From NCBI GenBank assembly GCA_002150815.3, contig NDFF03000030.1, positions 301,742 to 365,741 on the forward strand: DNA of 64,000 nucleotides. Direction: 5' to 3'. Numbering within the stretch: the stretch's first letter is position 1; each line of letters begins with the position of its first letter. This document shows positions 47,949 to 60,009 of the stretch, piece by piece. Source of the stretch: Grammothele lineata (taxonomy: Eukaryota; Basidiomycota; Agaricomycetes; Polyporales; Polyporaceae). The notes below the pieces were generated by a model. That model saw only the letters and a list, made by a program, of their open reading frames with translations. It was not told the origin of the DNA and made no database searches. The position numbers and the translations under genes were made by a program.

Positions 47949-50300
47949 ATGGACGTGCTCACGGCCTTTGCGCTTGCCATCCTCCTTGCGCTTGTACTCA
48001 TCTACGCTCTGCACGGTCCCCATAGGCCGTCATGTCCCCCTTTCCCCGGACCTCGACCTCTCGCGCTCCTCGGGAACCCCGACTATCTCCCACTCAAAGA
48101 ACCGTGGGTCAAGCTCGCTAGCCTCCGCCAGAAATATGGTACGTACGCCTGTACCATAACCGATATTACCCGGTAGTCTTACCACACGTCCGCGCCGCCC
48201 CCGTCCGGTACGCAGGACCCATTGCGTCATTGCGTCTGCTCGGGACTCCGCTGCTAGTGTTGAACAATGCCGCAACCGCTCGCGAGCTGCTCGACGCCAA
48301 GTCCGCGCTCTATTCTAACCGTCCGCTCCCAAAGATGGTCGAGCTGTACGTACACCTTCCGCCCTTCCGCGCGCGCGGCGTCTACAGATGCCAGCGCACC
48401 ATATGCACCGTGTACTGACCCCGCGGATTGGCGCGCGCACAGGTCTGGCTTCGACAAGGGTGTCGTGATGGAGCATAACCCTGCACGTCTGCGGCACGCG
48501 CGACGACTGCTGCACCAGACGCTGCAGGAGAAGCAGATGCCCCTCTGGCGCGACGCGCAGGACCACCACATCCACGTCTTCCTCCGCAACCTCCTCGCGC
48601 GCCCGGAGGAGTTCCTCCCCCACATCCGACAGTGCGTTTCAGATCCGTCAGACTTCGCTTCGCGATGGGCGCGTGGGAACTGACGCGCGCGTTGCTCCGA
48701 TTTTGGCTGGCAGCTTGTCCGCGGGCGTGACGATCGAGGTCTCGCATGGGTACCGCGTCACGTCGCGCGAGGACGCGTTCGTGAAGAAGGCGGATGTCTT
48801 CGGCGAGAACTTCGCAGACGCGACGTTGCTCAGCTACGCCGTCGACTGGCTCCCCTGGCGTGCGTGCGACTTCTTTCCGTTTAAGCATCGCGCGTTCGCA
48901 GCCCCTGGCTGACCGTCCCTGCTGCGCAGTGGCTAAACTCCCAGCGTGGCTGCCTGGGATGGGTTTCAAGAAGGTTGCGCGGCGTTACCGGGATCACTAC
49001 TTTTCTATCGCGGAAGAGGGCCACCGGATGGTCAAGGACCAGATCGTACGCAACGGTCTCGCTGAAATTGATCGCGTTGCTGATTGCTCTCGCTGTTATT
49101 TTCTCAGGCCAAAGGCGTCGCGCGTCCATCATTAACGCACTCGGCCTTGGTGGACTATGAGCCAGGTACCAACCCAGACGATATTGTCATGTTTACTGCG
49201 ACGCAAGTATATACTGGTACGTCCGGCGTCCGGGTTCTTCTACTAGCTTCATGGGCTCACAATATGTACCAGGCGGGGGTGACACGGTATGCAACCATAC
49301 ATGACGTTTTACCGCAAAGCTGACGCAGCGCGCACGCAGACCTCGTCCCTTCTCATGTCTTTCATGCTCCTCATGGCCAAACACCCGGATGCGCAACGAC
49401 GCGCGCAAGAGGAGATCGACCGTGTCGTCGGCTCAGACCGTCTTCCCGTCATGTCGGACCGGAAAGACCTCCCGTTCATGGATGCGATCATCGCTGAGGT
49501 CGCCCGCTTGCGCCCACCCATCAACACGCGTGCGTCCCCCTCTTCTTCTTCATCGCTCACGAGGTCATCTGTGGGTGCAATCGCTGACGAGCCCTTCGCA
49601 GTCTACCGTCTCGCCGCGCAAGATGACGTGCACAACGGTCACTTCATCGAGAAGGGCACCACGCTCCTCGTCAACTTCTGGTGTGCCTCGTTCTCCTATA
49701 TGTCCATCATTCCTCGGTGCGAACCCATTGTTGACGTCGTGCCCTCGCACACACAGGGGTATGCTGCACGACGAAGAGCTCTACCCTGAGCCTCACTCGT
49801 TCAAGCCCGAGCGCTGGCTTGGTCGGCCGCGGGACCCGAACTACCACGGCCTCAATGTTGTCTTCGGCTTCGGCCGCCGGTGCGTCTTCTTCCACTCCCC
49901 TTTCCCCTCTACTGTTACTTGCTCGCTATTGGACGTCTCGTAAACGTGCTGACTTCTTATCTTCGCACAGTATCTGCCCAGGGAAGGTCCTCGCCGAGGA
50001 GACGCTTTTCCTAACCATGTCGCGCATCCTCGCACTCTTCGAGATCGCACCCGCGCAAGACTTGTACGGCAAGCCCATCTCGCCCCGCGATGAGATGACA
50101 GGCGGTGGTATCACGTGCGTATCCTTCCTGCTTCTCGTCTTCGTGCTTCTGTTCCCTTCCACCCTATTCCATTCCTTGCTGTAGCGGACGGTACACTGAT
50201 GCCGATCTCTCGCGCTTACAGGTGCCCCGTCCCGTTCGAGTGCTCCGTGACGCCGCGCTCCCCGAGGACGCAAGAACTGATCCAGGCCTACTTCGACTAA
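47949..50300 (+). CDS. Cytochrome P450 monooxygenase
   Basis: This is a haem-thiolate oxygenase, membrane-anchored by its N-terminal helix (MDVLTAFALAILLALVLIYA) followed by the proline-rich hinge CPPFPGPRPLALLGNP. About ten exons are seen. Exon 1 ends at 48138 (RQKYG), exon 2 is 48215-48346, and exon 3 starts at 48443. Core motifs are present: GGGDT in the I-helix near 49270, EVAR (ExxR, K-helix) in AIIAEVARLRPP, PERW in FKPERWLGRPRDP, and the haem loop FGFGRR joined over an intron to ICPGK. The end is at 50300 (ELIQAYFD). Length is about 500 residues, normal for the family. The CYP family was not assigned. It is the only P450 here and lies between a UbiA gene and a 2-oxoglutarate dioxygenase, as expected for tailoring. 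Confidence 0.85.
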
Positions 50301-51930
50301 CTGCCGACGGGGACACTCCTCAAGCTCCATGAACGCGCCTCGTGCCGCGGATCCCATTCCTAACGAACATGTGCAAAGTAGGTTCCCGGGCCAGAACGCG
50401 CCTGGGGCGCTCCGGAGCTGCACGGTCCGACGTCGGGGACGCTGTCTATCCGTGCTGTGCTGTATGTAGATCGTCGTGTGTTGTACCATACTTGTACCGA
50501 ATTTGTACTATCTGTACTAACCAAGCCCACGTGTTGTACTATCCGTGTACCACTCCAACATCCTAATCCATATTTTGATCTTGTACCTGTACTCGCGCCG
50601 CTCGCGGGGAGCTCGATATAAGGGGATGTTCGAGAAAGGTAGGTTTGGTGGCGAGCGGCATCGATAGCAGCTAGCTGACCTGTGCTTCTAGACGGACACG
50701 TGCCTGACGAAGGGAGCAACTCCCCGCAAGACTCGAGATTACATTGAACCGCTGCGTCGGAAACTTTTCCCGACGCACGCTCGTTCAGGGCCTCAACATT
50801 TGTGCGACACGAGGCTCACTATGCCTTTGCCCGAGGCCTAAAGGAGATGTCTAGATGATGCTGCTTGGGGTTGTCGCCGAGACTCGTGTGGCGGACTGCC
50901 TATTAAGTACATTGGAGCCACGGAACGACACAGATTCTCTTCCGAACGAAGGCGTGACATCGGAGGATATGCTCACATTTACCATCAACGGTTTTTGGAA
51001 ACTGAGGAGTTACCATTAGACATGACGGAGATACTGTGCCGCCCGATTGGTTTGGCAGCCACGACTTGGGAGGGGCAGGAATCGAAATCGGCGCTTCCGG
51101 AATCCGGGCCGTAAACACGGCAGCCCGTGGCGGGCAGCCATAAGCGCCCATTACAGGATGACGCAATTCTCTCTCCCACTCCGAGTCCGCGTCCCGACTC
51201 CCTCCTTATGAACATGTTGTCCCGAGCGCAGTCAGTGGCAAGTGCTAGCATTGGATTGTCATGCATGGCAATGAAGTAGTGAGTGCTTGCGGACTACTCT
51301 AACTGCAGTCTTTCATATTACGCCTTCAGGGTTTCTTGGAGCCATCGTACTTATATCTATATAGCTCGGCCGGCGAGACGTATGCCACTGAGGCTTGAGG
51401 ATGCGATCCCGTAGAGGACAGCGGGATACTGGATGGTTACGTGCTTACAGCTTTGCAAGTACTGTCACACTGCAAGATTCCGCGAGGGACAGTAGGGTCT
51501 AGGCCAGTCTGAGGGTACGTCTTCTTGAGCAGCGAGCTTCTCGCTACGCGACGGAGTCTCATGCCTTCGAACTTCAGTCCTCACTATTGAAACCGTGATC
51601 CCGTTATCGCATGGCTTACCTTGCCTTTCATCGCACGTTCTCGGCATCCCGCTGCGGTAATGAACCTGGGAATCTTGCAAGTGAATCAACCGTGTGAGCT
51701 GTGCTGCGGTAGAACGCACGCAGCGCTGTGTCTACGCCTGGCACTCGCTTGGGAATGAAGCTGCTGTAAAGCCCGGTCTGCGTATCAAACTTCCGTAGCT
51801 CTCAACGTGACTCGCTACCGAAGCGAGTATTGAAGGCCAGTGCCTACCCTTCTTGTCTCTTGCCTTGTCTTCGTCGTTGTGAAGTCGTCCATCTTCATAC
51901 CTTCGCTCCATTTGAATTCCCGTCCAGACT
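50301..51930. other. No gene recognised
   Basis: About 1.6 kb without a recognisable frame. It presumably holds the P450 3' region and the promoter of the next gene. Confidence 0.45.
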
Positions 51931-52669
51931 ATGGCTCCTACCCCGGACGACATCCTCAAGGTAGCCAGACATACCATTAGCATATTTGCGGAGTACGGCC
52001 TCGAGTGCTGTCTCTTTGGAAGCGTCGCCAGCTATCTCCACGGCGTCTCGCGCGTTCCCAATGTAGGCCCTCCCTTCAATCGTGGCTTCCTGAACACTTA
52101 TCATAATCTCTCCATCTCTCCAGGATGTTGACCTCGTCGTCCTTTCCACCGCCTACGAGCAAGAGCACCTCAAGGAGCTGCTCGTGAACGCAGACTCGCA
52201 CTTCTACCTCGTCCCCTCTCGCAACCCCTTCGCCACCTACCGTGTACTGTGGTATCGCCTCCCGAGGCGCGGCGTCTCGGGACCCCGCTACAACATCGAC
52301 TGCAAAGTTGACGTCGTCTTCCCCGGCATTCTCGACATCCCACATGTTCCCTCCAAACGCATCGCGTGGCGTCGCGGGCTGCCCGTTATGCCGCTCCTGC
52401 CGCAGCTCATGCTGAAGCTGCAGGGGTGGATGGACCATCGTCTCGCACAACGTGTAGACATGCGGGCCAAGACACCTGTGGACGTGCAAGATATCAATGC
52501 CCTCCTGGAGATCGCGCGTCAGGAGGGCGTGACGGTGACCGAGGAGGGCCTCGCGGAATGGTTACCTCAGGAGATGATGGACACCGCTGGGCGGAGGGCG
52601 GTGGCGTATACTACGTATGGGTCGCGCAAGAGTAAAGCCCATTTGCAGTTCCTTGGGTTCTCGGTGTGA
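51931..52669 (+). CDS. Small nucleotidyltransferase-fold protein
   Basis: This is a two-exon gene (51931-52062 and 52124-52669), about 225 residues. It has a minimal nucleotidyltransferase signature: LECCLFGSVASYLHGVSRVP then, across the intron, NDVDLVVLS. This gives the GS helix turn and a DxD pair. A third acidic position may be in NIDCKVDVVFPG. The remainder (LPQLMLKLQGWMDHR, DVQDINALLEIA) is helical. Similar proteins of unknown role are common in agaricomycetes. The intron splits the catalytic motif exactly between N and D and restores the frame. Start at the first ATG. It lies inside the UbiA/P450/dioxygenase group, but no link to the pathway is evident. Confidence 0.65.
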
Positions 52670-53402
52670 TACTGGTGCGCATGACTTTATCCTCGCCGCG
52701 TGCACCGTTCACTGGGCTCATCTTCTTCACAGTATGAAGGGTTTACATTTCATTGCGCATTATATCGTGTGTGCTGCTCGGGTGGGGGCAGTGAAAGCAT
52801 GCGGGGCAGTGACATTCAACCTAGACCGAGCTTTTTATATTCACGTACGACTCTATGGCGGTCCCGAGATACTATTCGTCCATATACCATTTCTATCAGC
52901 CTCCGATATTCCCTCAGATCGCTCCTCTCGACGTCCCTTCGTATGACGAACCGTCCTCTTCATGATGCTCAAGCACACTTCCTCAGTAAATCTCGGGAAG
53001 GTGATGGACGCGCCTAGTTGCCAGCGATAATGTCAACGAAGCCTGCGGTAAGAGTGCCTTCGGCCAGCCTGAGCATGTGCGTGATCCACAGAGCAAAGTA
53101 GGACTTCCCTCCCGTGCCTGTCTCCTTCCGCCATGGCGTCGCTCGCTTCGCGCACAAACTGGCCCTTCATGAAAACGATCCGCGTGATATATCTCCTTGC
53201 TGACTATTTTGTACATTGAAAACACGCTGTCTCAAGCTGAGCGACATCACCGCAAATGGTGTAATAGAAGCGTCGAATGCCGTACGCCGTATGCCGCGAT
53301 CCTAGGATTCCTGCTAGTGATACCGATTTCGCATGGCCGCATTCCTTGGGGGAGTTCTTCATCGACCAAAATCTCCCTTCCGATTCTCCTCAACTTTGCA
53401 AG
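52670..53402. other. No clear gene; possible minus-strand relic near 53020-53110
   Basis: A minus-strand stretch encoding GKSYFALWITHMLRLAEGTL then TAGFVDIIAGN and a stop (near 53018) looks like the C-terminal end of a protein. I could not extend it or name it. The rest shows nothing. Confidence 0.25.
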
Positions 53403-54704
53403 ATGCAGCCTGCGCGTTTTCTGTCATCAGTGTTCAAGACAAGAGTACCTCACGGAGGGCGCCTAGTCATCACGCGTCATCAGAGCGGGAGCGGCGCGGT
53501 CGTCTACAACAGTCACTCCTACCCTCACGTCTGGCTCCGTGAAGTCTGTCGATGCCCCTCTTGTCTCCAACCATCCACCCTCCAGAGGCTCCATAGAACC
53601 TGCGACATACATCCTGATATCAAGCCTGCTACGAACGGCGTCGAAGCATCCCCCGATGGCCTGCGCGTAACCTGGGACTCGGGCCATAAATCCCACTACC
53701 CTCGCGACTTCCTCGACCGGTACGCGACTTCTCGCGCTCTGCGCGCATTTCACCGCGATGAAGAACGCGTAGAGTGGGATCTTCGTCGCATCAGGCAAGA
53801 TCGCGAGCTTTTCCTCCCCTACGACTCTATCAAGACGCCCTCGGGACTCCTTTCCGCGATCCAGCAGCTCGCCCGGTACGGTATCCTCTTTGTAACCTCT
53901 GTGCCGACGGATAAGACATCCGACGCGGAGTGCGAGCTGCGGGCTGTGGCGGAGCGGTTTGGGGAGATCAGGAAGACGTTCTACGGTGAGACATGGGATG
54001 TGAAGAGTGTCAAGAACAGCAGGAACATCGCATACACGCCGGTGTTACTTGGGCTGCACCAAGACCTCCCGTGAGTACATGACGGTCTTCGTACTTTGTT
54101 CCCGAGTTTCATACGTGTGGTCTTTACAAGATACTATGAACATCCCCCGCGGTATCAGATCCTTCATTGCCTCCGAAACCGCGTCGAGGGTGGCCTGTCG
54201 ACTTTTGTCGACGCGGTGCACGTCGCGTCGCGCCTACGAGCTGCGGACCCGGCCGCGTTCGATATTCTCGCCTCCACGCTCATCCCATTCCATTACATCA
54301 ATGACGGCCACCACCTGCACTACGCACACCCCACGATCGAGCTCGCGCGTCCTCCGCCCCCCGAGACTGGAGAGCGTGAGATCGCGTTCGTCAACTACTC
54401 GCCACACAACCAGGCACCGCTCCCGCTCGACACCTCCCCCAAATTCCGGCGCGCATTTGCCATGTTTGAGCGCATGCTCGAGGACCCCGCGGTGCGCTTC
54501 GAGTATCTGCTGCGGGAGGGCGACGTGGTGCTGTTCGACAACAGGCGCGTTCTGCATGCGCGCACGGCGTTCGTTGATCGGGAGGTGGAAAGCGATGAGG
54601 AGGAAACGAAGAGGTGGTTGAAGGGGTGTTACCTCGAGGCGGATGCGGCGCTGGATAAGAAGAGGGTGCTGCAGGCGCAGGTCGAGGAGGATAGGACGAC
54701 GTAA
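53403..54704 (+). CDS. 2-oxoglutarate-dependent dioxygenase, gamma-butyrobetaine hydroxylase-like
   Basis: This is a non-haem Fe(II)/2-oxoglutarate oxygenase of the TauD/BBOX class. Two exons (53403-54070 and 54131-54704) join at LGLHQDLP with YYEHPPRYQILHC, giving about 413 residues. The N-terminal domain has a zinc-like cysteine cluster (WLREVCRCPSCLQPST) as in DUF971/BBOX proteins. Iron ligands are HQD in LGLHQDLP and a distal His in VLHARTAF, with a nearby Arg. Other family marks are GGLSTFVDAVHVASRLR and FDNRRVLHA. Classical members hydroxylate gamma-butyrobetaine or trimethyllysine. Placement next to a P450 and UbiA genes suggests a tailoring role instead; this is inference. The frame is open 5' to 53277, so an earlier start is possible. 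A truncated copy lies at 60010-60430. Confidence 0.85.
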
Positions 54705-55785
54705 GGTAATGCGTTCTTACAGGTCTATGTTGCGCTGGCTGAACGTCTCGGCCAGGTATCCAAGTGCCAACGATCGTAGATGTCAAATGATATAACTAAA
54801 AAGTACGAGCGCATTCGTACAGAGCACTCGAATTCATCAGCTTCAATCAGGAGTCGGACAATGGCGTGGTGTGTGCGTTTGCGGGCTTCAGGTTTACCGA
54901 CTTCCCAACTCGGTCGCTCAGACGATTCGGGTATAATCAAAAACCGGGTCAGTCCTTCGCGACCGCGCGCTGCGCTTCTGGCCGGTACCCAGGATGGAAG
55001 GGTCCATGCAGCGTTGCGAGCAAAAGTTCGAAAGGAGTACTCTTTGCGTTTGAGGTTCCATCCTTGGATAACGTTCGAAGCTTGACTGACAATCACATTC
55101 TCCGAGAAATAGCCACCCGACGCGCATCGGGATCGCGGTGAAGCGTTCGATCCTCCGCTCTCGGAGGACGACTAGGGAGAGCCGACGGCGTCGGTGAACC
55201 GGTGGCTGTACTCAGTCGCCATCAACAGTTCCTCATGAACAAGGATTAATTCATGACTATGGGCTGCTTCTGTCGGCCAGCGTTGATTCAACTCTCTAGA
55301 TTTTGGCTTCCGCAGATGACAGCTACGTGTATCCTTGCTCTACTGCTTTCAAATGATTGTGTGCCTATCTCTGCTCATGGTGCGTTCCTGTAGCGCAAGC
55401 CTGAATGTCTTGTAGCGATGCACTCTAGTATCCAATGTCACCCAGGTCATAGCGATGCAACGGGCTAAGGGACTATTCCAACGTGCGGAGTTGTCGACAA
55501 TGTCTTCCTGGCCGTCTACCCTCGATCTCATGCCTTATAGACGCTCCCGCGATTTCGGCTTGCCGCCACCGGCAGTCCGAGTACACAGAGGCCCGATGAT
55601 CACGACGGCGGAGAGACATGGCTCGCGACTTGTGGCCCAAAAGCTCGGAGGTCGTTGAACTCGCGGGCTTGCAGCGTCTCTCACAACTCGTCAAGGTATA
55701 TTATGGGTGAGATGAATGCTGCAGCACTCAACATCTCACCGATTCTCCTCTTCTCTCCACTTCGTTCTTTACGGGTCACCTGACC
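54705..55785. other. No gene recognised
   Basis: About 1.1 kb between the tandem dioxygenase and UbiA genes. Short frames only. Confidence 0.45.
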
Positions 55786-56839
55786 ATGATGTCGATATTC
55801 TCAGCCCAGATGTCTTTTGTCAGCGTCCTGCCCACTATCTACCTCTTCACCAAATCGGATTTTCTCGGTGTTCTAATTCCAACGGTATGTTTTTTTTTTC
55901 ATGTGGATGAACCAGCACTAACAGACCCGTGCTTGCTTAACAGACTCTGTTTGGCGTTTTTGCTTCGAGAGAGTTTCGTATCCAGCAGATCGTACTGAAG
56001 ACTACGTGGGTCTTTGTCCACCTGCTCCAATTCTGCGTCTCCAACCAGACCCTCGACGCCGACGAAGATCTCAACAACAAACCCTGGCGGCCTGTTCCGT
56101 CGGGCAAGATCTCTCTCCGCTCTGCATTGTTCCTGCGGTGGACCCTCCTCCTGTTCTGCCTCCTTCTCTCGATCGGATGCGGCGTTGTTAGTCCCAGTGC
56201 GCTGCTCCTCGTGGCGACAATCGCGCATAACGAGCTCCGGCTCGGGGCGCACTGGATGCCCCGAAACGCGCTCAACGCGGTGGGTTACGCCTCTTTCAGC
56301 CTCAGCGCAACTGGCGCAGGATGCTCAGGTGCGCCGTTCCTGCACGGAAGGCGCGTGCATCCCCTCACTTCGTTATCCTACTGTTTCTGCGCAGGGCGAA
56401 GCTGCGTCTCAGGCGCGACCTCCATCGCGCAGGCGTTGATCAGTCTCGTGGTACTCACCACAATCCAGACCCAAGACTTCAAAGATGTCGAGGGCGATAG
56501 TCTCGTTTCTCGGAAGACATTGCCAATCGTGTACCCTTCCGCGAGCAGGACGTTCACCGCCGCGCTCATCCCTATCTGGTCCCTCTTCTTCGCCTACCTC
56601 TACTCCGCTTCCAGTGCGATCTCCGTAGCCGGAACGCTCGCACTCGGATTAGTCACCGGAGCACGGTTCTTCATGGAGCGGTCGCGCGATGGAGACCGCA
56701 CGTCGTACGCGCTCTATGATGTGAGTGCTCTCGCGGATTCGCGGTGTCTTTCGCTCACGGCACTCCGCCACTGCAGGTATGGCTTATTTTCTTGCATTCC
56801 ATGCCTCTTCTACTGGCAAATTCCCGCGCTGCGATATAG
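55786..56839 (+). CDS. UbiA-superfamily membrane enzyme 2
   Basis: Paralogue of the gene at 45812-47035 with the same exon plan. The start at 55786 (MMSIFSAQMSFVSVLPTIYL) is followed by FTKSDFLGVLIPT. The central exon carries FCVSNQTLDADEDLNNKPWR (first Asp motif NQTLDADED) and NALNAVGYASFSLSATGAGC. The next exon has QTQDFKDVEGD (second motif) and RKTLPIVYPSASRTFTAALI. The last exon gives VWLIFLHSMPLLLANSRAAI and stops at 56839. Both metal-diphosphate motifs are intact and no break was seen. Within the window it is closer to UbiA 3 than to UbiA 1, sharing for example YPSASRTFTAALIP and LVTGAR. It follows the 2-oxoglutarate dioxygenase in the same direction. Confidence 0.8.
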
Positions 56840-57810
56840 AAGGCCCATTCATGGCAAGTCTTACTTTCTCATGATAAATCTCCAGAAAATTGACTGACAT
56901 TTATCGCACGTAGTGATCATCATGTCAATACGGGGCGAAGCAAGAGAGAATAGCTGGGGAGCTGCGTCATCCTATGATCGCGCTAGCATGATTAATCACA
57001 AAATGAGCGACACTGAAAGACATACATATCGCGAGACTGAATACATGACCAGGGACTGTCATCTTGCTATGGTTGGTGCGTTTGCTGGCGGAAACGCCGT
57101 AAGTCATGAACTATCGGAGTAGGCCAAGGCTACTGCAGCTCTCCTCGTCGAGTTGGTCCCTAAGTACCTCAATAACGACCTATTCTGCATTGTCGATGGC
57201 GGTGCTGGAGTACCAACGGGACCGCAAGAAGGTTCCTTCACGACTCTATCAACGACCTTCGTGCTAACCGGACTCGTCAAAGTCATGTACGCGCTTTGTC
57301 GCGTCAGCGTGGCAAATTTTCTGACGGTTGGGCAGGAAACGGGTGTGTCGCGTGCATCATCGTAGTCGCTACCGCGAAGCATCTCACTCCGTTGACGCTT
57401 GAGGTGCGTTTGTCTTTGTCTGGCCACATTCTCTGTCTAATCCGATCCTGCAGCTCAAAGATCGGTCCCTGTTGTTTTGCACAAGTTGAATGCGTCGTCA
57501 TACGTGTTTCCGGGGGAAACCTCCGTCGTATTCGTTCATGAGCGCGTGGGTGCTGTCTGGCCTAGGCTTAGCTGCGTGTGACGTCATAACGCAGGGAGAT
57601 CTTCGGGCCGGTCCTTCCGTTGATTCTGAACGCAGCGATCGACTGCATCAACGAACGCGACCACACGCTCGCGCTGTACGAGTTCTCACAGGACAAGGCG
57701 TTTCAGGAAAAAGGTGAGTCGTGTGGTTGCTAGTGGATATCTTGATCGCATGTTAACGGGGTCCCGCGCTCGCATCTGCAGTATTCAGCAACACGAAGAG
57801 GGGCAAAAGG

Positions 57811-57875
57811 AATTCGACGCGAAGGGACGCGAAGAGACGCGAAAAGGGACGCGATCAAGCGCCCGTGGAGAGACG
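57811..57875. repeat. GACGCGA-type subterminal repeats (left)
   Basis: Five or six GACGCGA-like units at about 10-bp spacing. They are the inverse of the units at the right end of the same element. Confidence 0.75.
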
Positions 57876-58044
57876 CGACTCTTCCATATACGACACATGT
57901 ATTCTCGTGCATCACCCTCGTTGAATGACCATTCCTTGATGTAAACCTTCTGTGGGAGTGCTATACCGTGTCTACCCTATGTTAAACATTGTCGATATAC
58001 AAGGATAAGGTCCGGTATGGGCCTCTTCATACCAGCAATGCGTC

Positions 58045-58260
58045 TGAGTGTGCGTCCCTTCGCGTCCCAGTGCGCGTCCGATCGCGTCTCCCTCGCGTCC
58101 CCGATCGCGTCCCTCAGCGTCTAATTTGCGTCCGCTCGCGTCCGTCTGCGTCTCGGGCGCTTCCCGTTCGCGTCCCCTCGCGTCTCTCAAACGCCACACA
58201 ACGCCACATCGCGTCTCCTCGCGTCTCCTCGCGTCCCCTCGCGTCCGTCCGTGTACTCCC
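58045..58260. repeat. TCGCGTC-type internal repeats
   Basis: About eighteen CGCGTC- or GCGTCC-like units in loose tandem within the element. Confidence 0.75.
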
Positions 58261-58744
58261 ACATCTTGTCGCTGCGGTTTGTCTTGTGCTAGGAACACTG
58301 ATGTTTCTCGTCGCAGCGCGTCGCTTTCTCGTTACTTGATCTCTAAATGTGCTCTAAGTAGTATGTTTCATTGTGAGATATATCTCTGTACACGTCGTTG
58401 AATGCCTGTTCACTAGGCTCGTGTACAAGGTGGCTGGCTTGGGGACCGGGATGCGGGCACTGGCAAGCAGTGTCCTAGTATGCCATGGATGTAGCAAGAG
58501 TCGGCTCGACTTCTGACACGCAGCCTAGACTCCGGAAGCAGCGTCGACACGGCAGCCCTTGTCGAAAACTTGAAGCACTCAGTGACTCGATAGGTGAGCA
58601 GGGGACGTCCTAGTAAGGCCAGGGAAGGATTATAAGCATCGTCCATACCCATGACCTCAACTCAGCACACAACCAGGTGTATGTCGGAACATACATAGGA
58701 CGATTAGCTTCAAATCGTATAAGTAACGTATAAGAACGAATAAG

Positions 58745-58882
58745 CGCCGCGTCCCCTCGCGTCCCTTATCGCGTCTCGAACGCCACATCGCGTCTCGGAT
58801 CGCGTCTCGACGCGCGTCTCTTCGCGTCCCCGATCGCGTCTCTCCTCGCTGCTTTGCGTCCCTTCGCGTCTCTTCGCGTCGA
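58745..58882. repeat. TCGCGTC-type subterminal repeats (right)
   Basis: About a dozen TCGCGTC-like units run up to the right inverted repeat, in the same orientation as the internal cluster and inverted relative to the left cluster. Confidence 0.75.
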
Positions 58883-59552
58883 ATTACCTGTGCCCCACGA
58901 AGAGGCCCTGTCGCGAACGACTGTATCATCATTGTAGGAAGCACGTTTCGTCCTCCGTTTCTCGTGCGTTTCAAGGACCACGGTGACATGATCTCACTGT
59001 CCGCACAGTCGCCGCTCTACCTATGGGCGGCGTTGGCCCGAGCGGCTGTAGGTGAATCTCCCTGACGGCGCCGTTAGCTGAGATGACATAGAACCGTAGA
59101 CGGGTATTACACATGTTCGAGCAGTTCACGAACAAACGAGCGTGCATTGGTAACCCCTGCTGGTGCGTTTGCCTCCCGACCCCACTCTTTCTGCTGTTCT
59201 GTGTTTCCCCGCGACGCTTACGCTCGCCCGTCTTCCGCCATAACACATAAGGTCGACATGCTCGGACTCGGATGCCGATATCCCCCATACACCGTACCTT
59301 CCCTCCTTCCCTCTTCCTTATTCGGCTACTCCCAGTGCCTCGCCGCTCAGCGCCCCACAGAACCTCGTGTCGATGCGAGCCCTTATCCCCTCTCCGCCCC
59401 CGCGTCCCAAGGGCAAGCACGCGCCGGCGGCGTCTCGGAGGTGGGCATTGCGGCTCTCGGTGGCGCTCATTACGGCCACTGCTTCGACCTGGATGTCGCT
59501 GACACTGACTCGGGCGGGCTCGGGCCCTCTATTGTCGTCATAGTTAGCTGAT

Positions 59553-60009
59553 CGTTGGGCGCTACGCGCGAGGACCTGTGATTTGGATGGGGTGTGGGGT
59601 GGGATTGATACCAATTCGGGGGCGTTGTACATGTGTAAGATGGGCTGGGTCCTGTGGTGCTTGGGAGAGCGTGTGGCGTGGTCGTGGAATGGGTCGACGG
59701 TTGTGTTCGGCATACCATAGGACACACGTCTGTGACGGCACGTATTGTCTTTGTTTGTACCTTTCTTGGGAGCTGATCGCGATTTTTACTTTCAATGTGG
59801 TATGATTGATGTAGGAGTTGGCTGAGGGGCTAGAGCAAGTGAGCGCGAGAGAGAGTCAGCCCTGTAGCTACACACACGTAGAGTCGTCCTCGTCTTGCAG
59901 GTTTGCCCGGGGCTTGTCGAGACTCGAGTGCAGCACGCAGTCACTGGCCCGAGCGTGTCTTGCGTTAGAGGCGTTTTCAAGGCTAAACTTCGAGACGATG
60001 GCCGGCTAG
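59553..60009. other. No gene recognised
   Basis: Intergenic between two relics. Nothing recognised. Confidence 0.45.

Larger units (their letters stand above)
57801..58895. mobile_element. Non-autonomous MULE-like DNA transposon, 1095 bp
   Basis: The element is flanked by a perfect 9-bp duplication CACGAAGAG (57792-57800 and 58896-58904). Its ends are inverted repeats: the first 40 bp from 57801 and the reverse complement from 58895 agree at about 35 of 40 positions, both starting GGGCA and containing AATTCGACGCGAAG. Inside are three clusters of CGCGTC-type units, one in inverted orientation at the left end. No transposase frame is present. A 9-bp duplication with long inverted ends is typical of Mutator-like elements, which is why I suggest that superfamily. 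The empty site is confirmed by the aldehyde dehydrogenase paralogues. Confidence 0.85.
57055..59552 (+). pseudogene. Aldehyde dehydrogenase 3 relic, interrupted by a transposon
   Basis: This is a 5'-truncated copy of the HFD1-like aldehyde dehydrogenases. It begins inside the core (VGAFAGGNAV) and meets a stop (TAG, 57120-57122) where functional copies read KPSEQ. It continues with [20 protein letters not shown], then [13 protein letters not shown]. The exon with the catalytic cysteine is missing, and the copy resumes with [20 protein letters not shown] and [11 protein letters not shown] 1.1 kb element (57801-58895) sits in the codons for NTK. The gene resumes with [20 protein letters not shown] (near 59010), [19 protein letters not shown] and a last exon [16 protein letters not shown] with a hydrophobic tail. 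Loss of the N-terminus and active site means it cannot be functional. Confidence 0.85.

Noticed and set aside
57801..58895. Idea that the CGCGTC repeats are a CRISPR array or a centromeric satellite
   Set aside because: Spacing is irregular, units are only 7-10 bp, and the stretch ends in inverted repeats with a target duplication. It is therefore an internal part of a transposon.
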